Source of the DNA: Psettodes erumei
Taxonomy: Eukaryota > Chordata > Actinopteri > Pleuronectiformes > Psettodidae
Direction: 5' to 3'
Length of the DNA stretch: 64,000 nt
Assembly (NCBI GenBank): GCA_016785225.1
Contig: JAFBJZ010000110.1
Coordinates: 62,001-126,000, forward strand
Positions 56,301-64,000 of the stretch are shown piece by piece (the stretch's first letter is position 1; every line of letters starts with the position of its first letter). Below the pieces are notes generated by a model. That model made no database searches. It saw only the letters and a list, made by a program, of their open reading frames with translations, and had not been told where the DNA came from. The position numbers were made by a program, and so were the translations under genes.

Positions 56301-59300
56301 AATTTAACCTTGTGACTAGAATTCTCAAACTGACAAATTGGAAGCTCCGTAAACTATGCATTGATACTTTCTGACAAACACAAGCCAACATAGGAAAAGA
56401 CTAGAGTGCTTGTACCAAAATGTCCTAATAGCAGGAAAATGCTTGTCTGGACTGACATTAAATTGTTGTTTTAAAGCATGAGCAATGTCTTCAGATCTAC
56501 TGAAATGACTTCTGTACTATGAAACTAGTGTCCTGTTCATTTTCCACAAAGCCCAAGTAGCAGCTTCTGTTGACAGGTAATGTTTTCTCCTCTTATCTGG
56601 CCTTTTGACTTCTCAATACTGTTGCTATGGGTGTCAGTACTGAAAGAAAACAATAGAAAAGAAGGAGACGGACTCTTACCGTTACTTGGCACTTGAATGG
56701 CCTCTCTGAGGAATGGACATGCTTGACGTGACAGCTTAGGTGATCAGGTCTGCAGCATGAGATGAAGATGAGGGAGAAAACAAACAGCTTTTAGCTCACA
56801 AGAATAGGAACGTTCCATTCCCACAACTCATGGTACAGCATCATGTTGATGTTGCTTTAGAGATAATCAGTGATGACTTCAACCACATCAGTGTTGGTTG
56901 AATGAAGTATTTATAATCTCGCTGCACATATGACCATGTCTGAATCCTTTATTTGAAACAAAGCTTGCTAATTAGCAGTTCTTTTAATACCGTGTTATGG
57001 TTTGTTGATTGCAATTGTCTTAACCATTACACCAGCTTTGTCACAATTTTAAAGCCATTTGTGAAGTCTGTGACCACAATAATAAAAAAAGATAGCCAAC
57101 TTTAATGTTAACAAAACTCGCCTGCCTCCACAAGCTCAGCCCAACCATTGGAGTTCAGAGCACAGAGCTGCAGGGCGTGAACGAAATAATCGCTGACTTT
57201 TTAACAAAATAATTGGCAGATCTGTCGACTACCAAAAGAAACAGCCGTTGTAACCCTACTGTCTCTCCCATCTCAGCTGCTGAAGCTTTGAACTCCTTCA
57301 GTGTACTCAAAGGTGTCTTGGTGGCTCCTTCATGAGTCTCCTTCGGTTTGTGAGGATGACCTGCTCCAGACAGATTAACCCATGTGCCATACTTCTATTT
57401 CTTAATGATAGATTTTGCTGAAATCCAGCTGATGTTCAGTGACATGGATTTTTTAAAATATCCATTCCCTGACTTATACTTTTCAATAAACTTTTGTCAG
57501 AGTTGCTTGCTGTGTTCTTTTGTTTTCATGGTGTTATTGTTGCTGGGAATACTGATGAAACAGCGACTGGACCTTCAAGACACAGGCTGTGTCTTATTTT
57601 ACATTCACTGCACTCAGGTTAATTTCACTCATTGTGAGACTGTGAGCACCAACTGGCTGGATCTCTGTTGAATTAGCTCAGTCACTTTAAGGGAGTGAAT
57701 ATTTATGCAATCACTTATTGTAATTATATATATATATATATTTTATTATTTATTTATAATTATTTACTTGGCTTCTGTATTTAAAGCGCTCTTGGCAAAC
57801 TGATGTTTGAGTTCAGCCGAAGATCTGTTGTGAGGGAAGATGCGCCCCTTCCAACCGCACTGAGTGCTTTTGCTTCTCCTCTTCAGATCACGTCGCATCA
57901 GGAATCACATTCTCCATTCCAACTTTACCATCTTTTCCCTAAAGCTACTAGTTTAATGTGTCAAATACATTTACCAATAGAAAAATAGACAGTGAAACGT
58001 TGAACATAATGTAATTGGGATAGAATAACAGAAAACTTGAGTGGGACCAGCTTTTTATGTTTAGATGTTTTAACAAGTGTTTTGTGAAAAACATCAAGTT
58101 TTGCTCATTCAACCATAGTAGGCTTTCTTAAATTAGGAAAAGCTTTAAAGTGGAACAGCTATGTTTCCATATACCATTGAAAAGTCCAGGAACTATGTCC
58201 ACATACCTGGAGAAGCCCTTCCCACAGACAGAGCAGATGTAAGGTTTGTGAACTCCACCATCATGGGAGCGGACATGGTACGTCATGCGGTCCTTCCTCT
58301 TGAACCTCTGCTGGCAGATGGGGCACTCGAACGGCTTCTCGTCAGAATGCGACAGCTTGTGGCGGTTGAGGTGATACACATCTCTGAAGGCTTTACCACA
58401 CATGTCACAGCCGTGATTCTTTTTCACTGGCTTGGGGGGCTTCTTCGGGATGCTCTGCTGCTGCTGATGTTGCAACGGGGTCATGATGCTCGTGCCCGTG
58501 GATGTTGATGTGGTGGCTGTCGTCAGAATGCCAGCTACGGTAGTGATGTATGAAGGGTTGCCACTGGTCTCACGAGGTACAGTGGATATGAGCGGCACCA
58601 TGGTTGGAGCTGTTTGTGTCTTCTTGGGCCGTGAAACCATCTTGATGCCAGTGTGGCAAGACTCATGCCGCCGCAGGTGGTAGCTGTCTCGGAAAGCCTT
58701 GTTGCAGTAGCCACAGATAAAGGGCGTCTTTGATTTAGGCTCCTTTTTGACCACGGTGACAGGAAGCCCACCACCGCCTCCTCCTCCTCCCGTCCCACTG
58801 GCCACATTGTCTTTGAGAAGTTCTGCAGCACTGACAGGGGGTTTCTGGTCCAAGGGAATGGGCAGCACCGGTTTTTGATCAGGTGGCTCAGTTCCAGAGT
58901 TGAGCAAAGGCAAGAGGCTGTTCCCGGCTACTTGGTGCTGGTGATGCAGAGCCTCATTGGCCTGCTGTTAACACAAAGACAGAGCCATATCAAATGATCT
59001 TAACAGACATCCTTAAACCACAAATGAGGTAATGGTCCAAAAGAGTGGAAGAAACAATGCTACTGTTGCAGAGTGTCAAATCCTGGTGTTATATATATCC
59101 TATACATATATGTTGGTTTCCTCTTGTCACCACAGATATATACTATTATATATACTACTAAGTTTCATAATGAAGAGCAAAACTTTTAAGTTCCAAGTAT
59201 GTGTCAGCAGGTCAAAACACAATGAGACCCCTTCTTCATTTAAACACAAGACTCAACCCACAGGAATCAGTGTCCATCCATCCTGAGCTGCTCTGAGGAA

Positions 59301-59816
59301 AGATGACAGAGCAGGTGTTCTGCAGAAATATACATTAAATTACTTAATCGCACATGTTAAAGTCTGAAAAGCTAAAATAAGAAACATTATGTTGACAAAG
59401 AAGTGAACAATGTGTTACTCAAATATTAAGAAAAACAAACAAAAAGAAAATGTGTAGGGAGGACAGCTTAAGTCTGCAGCTGCCGACAGCCATTGTTCAA
59501 TTGGTCATGGCAGATCCCCAGTGGGACAGGACGAACAGAAGGTGGGGGCTTATATGAATATTTTTGCCACAGAGAAAGCAGAGACTCACATTGTAAACAG
59601 CAACTTTGCAATAGGTCAGCCCAGAGCCTGGCCACTGAGACAGGCTTGTTCCACTCAGCCACCACCATTGGGCAGGGTTAAAGACCTGACCCACAGCTTT
59701 TCAGGTTCAGCCAAGCATCCCGACCCAGGCAGTCTGATGTGGCCTAAAGGGGCCAGGAACCCAAGTGCAGCTTTTCCCCCACTGCGTTCTTTTATGGATG
59801 ACACAAATCGAAGTAG

Positions 59817-59847
<31 letters not shown>

Positions 59848-62800
59848 GGGGGGGGGGGCATTCAACTGCCAACCACATCCCTACTTGGTTTCACAGCATG
59901 CGTTTTTTTAATGGGGGTCGTCACAAGTTGTCAACTCCTTTTTCTATCCACCACACTGTAGCAACACTCAGACAAAATCATTACTGCAATTACAATTTCT
60001 CCTTGCATGTGTGTACACAGGTTTGAGGTGGCCTGATACTCTCCTTCTCAGCAAGAGAAGGGAGAGCAGCCTGCTCTGATGAGTTTGATATAACTCTGCT
60101 GTGAAGGCTGAGAGCCCTTCGAAGATAATACTACTGAAAAAATAGTTACATATTCGATATCTTACTATTGTAGTCAGTGTTTTTTTATACTGCAAGACAC
60201 AGTGTGGATTCACCACACAACAGTATCTTATTTGATAGAATTGTGTTACCATAAAAGTGGTACCATATTATATGCTCCAATTCAATAGCCTCTGTACGGA
60301 AGTAGCAGTGGACAACAAGTAGACCTGTACTACCAAACCTCCCAATAGTCTCCTAAAACCTACTCCAGCTGTTATGAACATGTGTTCCATTAAAACTACT
60401 AATCACCGAAACTTGATGAAATAAACCACTAAGAGAGCTGTCTCTTTAATGAGCTTTAATGTTTCATCTTTAGATCTTCCTCTTTGTTTGCAGATTGCCT
60501 CATTAACATTATCAGCTTCTCATTTGGCATTGAGCTTCAGTAAAAATTATTGAAGCCAAATAGACAGTTTGCTTCTCTCTGAAACCAAATCCTGCAATGT
60601 TGGTCACCTATCCTCTTGTCAACATGATGAGACTCCTCAACTCTGTGATGCAGCTCTGCTTGGCGCTGCAGCCTCCAGATACTTTCAGTGCTGAACATCT
60701 GACTAACTATTTTGCTTTTTATTGATGGGTGTTTGGTGCTACAACTGATAAAACCAAACAGGTTTTATGTCTACAACAAATTGAAAAAAAAAATGGGTCA
60801 GTGAGTCACTAAGTTGTTGTGTGTCTGAACTCCATGCAACAACATTAAACACTGAGTAGCCTGGCAACCCTAAAATGAGTCATCATTCTATGTTCTATTC
60901 TTACTTTAACAATGATAGAGACTAACTGTTTGAGCATTTCCAAAACTCTTATATGATTAAATGGGTACAAACAAGTGGTAACCAGGTTAGTAAAACTATC
61001 ACTGACTGAGATATCCTTGCTATCCGTTTTTTAAATTCCAGATAACAGATAAAAAAAATTACAAAAGAAAGCTGCAATAATTAAGCTCCTGCCACATACA
61101 AACTATTTTCTAAGAGCCCTTTTCAGACTCACCTTACATATGATATCACCTATCAACAACTAACATGCAAATGGGATCAGGCTGACAAAAAGTAGTTATT
61201 GCACCAATTCTTATTTAGCCCAATAAATGCATTACTAAGCAAAAACATACGAGAAATTAATTCAGTAACATTATCCTCTAGCTAGTTATTACGTCTTTAG
61301 TAATAGGGCACCATTTGTAACACCTGATGTCAGGTCAAGTCATGGCTACAAGGCAGTGTACAAAACATTTTGAGGAAAGAATTCACCTGCACGTTTCAGT
61401 AAGAAAAATCCAGTCACGATAATAATGCCACCAGTAGTGGGGCCAGATGTTAAGTTTTCTACAGGAAACTCATTTTGATCAATAAAGTGAATACCGCAAC
61501 AACTGTGTATCAGTTCAGTCACTCTGTTTTCTTTTCTCTCACACACAACCAAATTTGACAGAACTCTGATTCTCACAGCTCTGCCTCCTACCCCTTCCAT
61601 TGCCCATGATGAGCTGTATGGGGAGTGTAGTTGTAACTTTATTGTCATGTGTGTAACTTACTGATTTATGAGAAACATTAATTGAAAAATGTTTAACCCA
61701 TGACCACAATATCACCAAAAAATATCAAAAAGAACACATCGTTTTTGTTGTAAAATAAATAACAGTAACACCTAAAATTAGATTTTAAGATCTTTTTGTC
61801 TCCTAAACAACTGTGTATCTCCACTTTTCAAATTTATTACCATCATTAATGGATTTCCTTTCTCAAAAGACAAGTCTCAGGGAGCAGGAGAGAAACTTGG
61901 TACTATTAGAATGTTTATGCCCTTCCAGGAAACTACAATGCAACTAGCACTTTCTGTATAATATCATATTCTGTAGTAGTTTTGGTAGGTACTGGCAAAA
62001 TTAAAAACTGGAGACAACTGCAGGGGTCATGCACAGTCCATAAGAGTTATTCGTGTGCTGTACAGTAGATTTACTAAAGGTGTACGCTTTTGGAAATATG
62101 TAGAAAAACTGTACTGATTCGAGTACTACAAACAGCTAGGATCAGGCAGGATCAAATCTCTATTACAACAAACGGCAATCCAATACTGATCTACTGATAA
62201 AATTATGGATTATTTAAATTTAGCTACTTAACTCTGCATTCGGTTTAGGAGATTAACTACCGTTCTTATCGGGCATTTACTTTCAGAAAATCTCAGCTCC
62301 ACGAAAACGATACACAGCGTTTCTTGTACGCCCAGCATGAGCCACGATTATACATGCAATATTGAACTAAATGCACAGGATTTGTGAAGGTAATGCGTGT
62401 GTTTCCACGTTTTAGGGAAGTTCTCGAAAGACGTTACACATGCTACATGCTGTTTTTCAAAACAAAAGGCCATGCTCAAACTTAAAAGTTCCATGGCTGC
62501 TGGTATAAATAACTTTAAGTACCAGGCCAATGAGGACGGAAGCTTTATTATAGCTAACGTTCTTGTTTGCGACCCGTAGCCCTAGACTAATGATAAAATA
62601 CAAACATTTGGATTATTACATGTGGTTTAATCTTTGCTGTCCGCGTGCTAGGAAGCCTCCAATTAGCAGCGTTGGCATTAGCTGTCGTCTCGTTACTAAA
62701 CACACATTACTGTCCATGCTTCATTTGCAGAATTACGTTTGGAACTCACAATACATAACTACTAAGCAATTATCGTTGTCTGTACTGTGGCGCAGACGCG

Positions 62801-63291
62801 AGTGATACACTAGTTACCTTACGCCACCTTACGTTAGCAAATTACCTTAGCATACCTACATGCTCGACCTACAAGCTAATATGCTAGCGCGCGCACCAGA
62901 CAGCAGTAGCACCAGAAATTAGATTCACGGTGATTTCGTGCGAACTGAGACAACCCACACACCAAACTGCGATGCGATACGGAGTTCATAAGTTAAGCAA
63001 CACAAAACAGGTGGCCTTGGAGATTCATCATTGACCAGACAAAACCGGGGGAAACGGGTTCGATAAGGCTGCATAGCAGTTTGCTACAGCAAACCACACA
63101 GCGGAGCTAGCAAGCGGGCTAATGCTAACACCATTGTTTTGCTTGGCTAATTCTTATTCATTTCAGAAAGTGCTATAAAATATTTGGCTGCCGACATTTG
63201 CGCCATTTCGAAATGGTTTATGCAGTTTCTTTGACAAACGTTTTCGCATGCCACTTACTTGAAATAAAAACGTACTCCAGCTCGGTTCCAT
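53009..63291 (-). CDS. vezf1: Vezf1-like C2H2 zinc-finger transcription factor
   Basis: Six coding exons: 63291-63259, 58964-58207, 56749-56680, 56258-56096, 53620-53555, 53376-53009. Total 1458 nt, 485 residues (human VEZF1 is ~521). All introns have GT...AG ends and phases agree. It starts MEPSWSTFLFQ. Six C2H2 fingers lie near residues 93-115, 195-217, 223-245, 253-276, 282-306 and 309-331. A poly-Gly run (70-77) and Gln/His patches lie outside them. The C-terminus is a Pro/Thr/Asn-rich degenerate repeat ending NIAMRPMESMPFL...SPPW as in vertebrate VEZF1. It binds G-rich DNA in the nucleus and acts in vascular development and chromatin insulation. Which fish paralogue is not resolved; the mammalian poly-Gln is absent. 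Confidence 0.93.
53555..53620 (-). CDS. vezf1: vezf1 coding exon 5 (possible cassette exon)
   Basis: 66 nt between TTACCCCTCAG and GTAGGT, phase 1 at both ends, so skipping keeps the frame. Encodes GELTVGEILNNSFQVLIDNS plus three residues. No finger. I do not recognise this segment from mammalian VEZF1, so its use is predicted from splice sites and frame only. Confidence 0.6.
55658..55960 (+). repeat. Interspersed repeat in vezf1 intron 4
   Basis: Shares diverged blocks with 60382-60780: AAAACTACTAATCAC, TTGATGAAAT, CCACTGAGAGAGCTG, TTATCAGCTTCTC, GGGCTTCAGTA. Same orientation. Family not identified. Confidence 0.6.
56096..56258 (-). CDS. vezf1: vezf1 coding exon 4
   Basis: 163 nt; acceptor TTTTTTTCTTCAG, donor GTAGGC, ends in phase 1. 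Encodes the rest of finger 5 (ACTSAFATKDRLRSHMIRH) and finger 6 (VTCNICGKMLSAAYITSHLK). Confidence 0.93.
56680..56749 (-). CDS. vezf1: vezf1 coding exon 3
   Basis: 70 nt; acceptor GCTGCAG. Encodes PDHLSCHVKHVHSSERPFKC (end of finger 4 and start of finger 5). Two donors in tandem: after 56680 (GTAAGA, stronger) or after 56686 (GTAACG), changing the exon by two codons (Val-Thr). Confidence 0.9.
58207..58964 (-). CDS. vezf1: vezf1 coding exon 2
   Basis: 758 nt; the acceptor is ACAGCAG (two possible AGs, 3 nt apart), the donor GTATGT. Encodes fingers 1-3 and the first half of finger 4 (YICSVCGKGFSR, last codon split). Contains the poly-Gly run. Two linked regions between fingers 1 and 2 are Thr/Ser-rich. 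Confidence 0.93.
59819..59858. repeat. Poly-T/poly-G run in vezf1 intron 1
   Basis: About 28 T followed by about 10 G on the plus strand (C-run then A-run in the transcript). Length is prone to sequencing error. Confidence 0.9.
60382..60780 (+). repeat. Interspersed repeat in vezf1 intron 1
   Basis: Second copy of the intron 4 repeat. It contains an extra ~45 bp in the middle relative to 55658-55960. No coding capacity seen. Confidence 0.6.
63259..63291 (-). CDS. vezf1: vezf1 coding exon 1
   Basis: Eleven codons, ATG at 63291, ending in phase 0 at a consensus GTAAGT donor (63258-63253). Encodes MEPSWSTFLFQ, the conserved VEZF1 N-terminus. Confidence 0.9.
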
Positions 63292-63526
63292 TGCAACACT
63301 AAGGCTAAAATCTGCAGGAAACCTACAAGGAATCTACAACAAAGCAGCTAAACATGGCAGCTACAACTTCCTGTAACCCCCGGGGCTGAACCATATCCAC
63401 AGGACTTTTTTTAAGATCCCTGGACTTCACAAGAAATTTTTAAAATATTTCCCTTCCATTACACGGCCCTACCAACATACACAGCTGTCAGAAAAACTGT
63501 TTTGTTTCTGTGAAACAAACAACATA

Positions 63527-63530
<4 letters not shown>
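63292..63530 (-). promoter_or_regulatory. vezf1: vezf1 5' UTR and proximal promoter region
   Basis: Directly upstream of the vezf1 ATG. Contains AACATGGCAGC (63351-63361), close to the YY1 site AANATGGCGGC that often sits at vertebrate start sites, and CCCCCGGGG near 63377. On the minus strand an upstream ORF of 10 codons runs from ATG 63355 to TAG 63323. The transcription start is not defined by the sequence. Confidence 0.5.

Positions 63531-63598
<68 letters not shown>
63531..63598. repeat. (TA)n microsatellite
   Basis: About 66 bp of TA repeats between the vezf1 upstream region and the hAT terminus. TA-rich sites are common landing sites for elements and can also expand afterwards. Confidence 0.95.
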
Positions 63599-63600
<2 letters not shown>

Positions 63601-64000
63601 TGATGTGTCGTTCATGAACGTAACGGCTCTATGAGCCGGCTCTTTGAAGTGAACGACGGGAGCCGGCTCCCCACCAATCAGGAGCCGGCTCCCTTCGAGA
63701 CTTTTTTCTCTCTCTCTCGCTTTTTTTCTCTTGAAGGCGCACGTGATTGGTCAATATGCGTGGCGTCGTCTCTGTGTCTGCGCTGCTTAGTGCGCTGAGT
63801 AGAGGGGGGGGGCGGCAGCCTGGTACACACACACAGCAGCAGCACAGTGAGCACAGGAACGGGTCAAGAGAGGAGAGAGAGTGCAATACGGAGGACAAAA
63901 AGAAAGAAAGTAAGTTAAAAAGAAATGAGTCAAAGCAGGAAAGGGAGCCAAATTTGGACTCATTTTAATTATATTGATGGCTCCAAAGCAGAGTGCATTG
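63599..64000 (+). mobile_element. hAT transposon, 5' end (copy 2), runs off window
   Basis: Starts AGTGATGTGTCGTTCATGAA, identical to the minus-strand tip at 4967, and matches it with scattered differences to the window end. Contains the same GAGCCGGCTC palindromes and purine-rich leader. Truncation or intactness cannot be judged from this window. Confidence 0.8.
63925..64000 (+). CDS. ZBED1-like hAT transposase, N-terminal part (partial)
   Basis: An ATG at 63925 opens MSQSRKGSQIWTHFNYIDGS and continues in frame with the first finger cysteine (KAECI) to the end of the window. It corresponds to the start of the truncated copy at 4639. Up to the window edge no lesion is visible, so this copy could be autonomous; only the sequence beyond 64000 can tell. 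Confidence 0.7.
   Translation, partial: MSQSRKGSQIWTHFNYIDGSKAECI

Noticed and set aside
59655..59861. Lys-rich minus-strand ORF starting MPPPPKKKK
   Set aside because: Product of the poly-T/poly-G run in the vezf1 intron.
1..64000. tRNA, rRNA or microRNA genes
   Set aside because: No cloverleaf with intact A and B boxes was noticed; the tRNA-like matches at 29494 and 33471 are primer-binding sites only. A tRNAscan or miRNA search could not be run.

Overview
The window reads as an AT-rich, repeat-laden piece of a ray-finned (probably percomorph) fish genome. The evidence is a fish-type single-exon odorant-receptor gene, a multi-exon vertebrate vezf1 gene, and a mix of Tc1-like, hAT, BEL/Pao, Ty3/Gypsy, non-LTR and class-I retroviral elements. 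All calls come from reading the sequence; no database search was possible.

Layout. 1-4.4 kb holds an intact odorant-receptor-like GPCR gene (1899-2876, +) in AT-rich DNA. 4.4-8.6 kb is a nest of elements: a hAT 5' end with a BED-finger exon, two copies of one LTR family in opposite orientation, and, inside the right copy, a solo LTR and a deleted hAT, each with its own target-site duplication. 8.6-12.8 kb is mostly unassigned, with a Gypsy solo LTR and a LINE tail. 12.8-17.7 kb has a BEL-type LTR fragment, a complete but dead Tc1-like element with long inverted repeats, and a tandem array with a period near 783 bp.

17.7-34.1 kb is a layered retroelement on the minus strand. A decayed BEL/Pao element (tRNA-Tyr-type primer site) is split by an ~11 kb endogenous retrovirus. 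The ERV has near-identical 511-bp LTRs, a tRNA-Gln primer site, gag, pro, pol and env remnants, and most of env is replaced by an internally deleted chromodomain Gypsy element. Its leader carries eight short hairpins whose stems co-vary around a shared loop. This is the best candidate here for an undescribed functional structure.

34.1-46 kb holds another Gypsy LTR, a hAT C-terminal fragment, a second decayed Gypsy element interrupted by a LINE tail, two LTRs of one retroviral-like family (one with a ~180-bp enhancer-like duplication), and a hAT/GTF2IRD2-like transposase relic. 46-53 kb is largely unassigned non-coding DNA with a MITE and microsatellites.

53.0-63.3 kb is vezf1 on the minus strand: six coding exons, 485 codons, six C2H2 fingers. 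It has three apparent splice-choice points: a CAGCAG acceptor, a tandem donor inside finger 5, and a 66-nt frame-preserving exon. The window ends with a second copy of the 4.4-kb hAT family inserted about 310 bp upstream of the vezf1 start codon. The only genes that look intact are the odorant receptor and vezf1; nearly everything else is mobile DNA in various states of decay.
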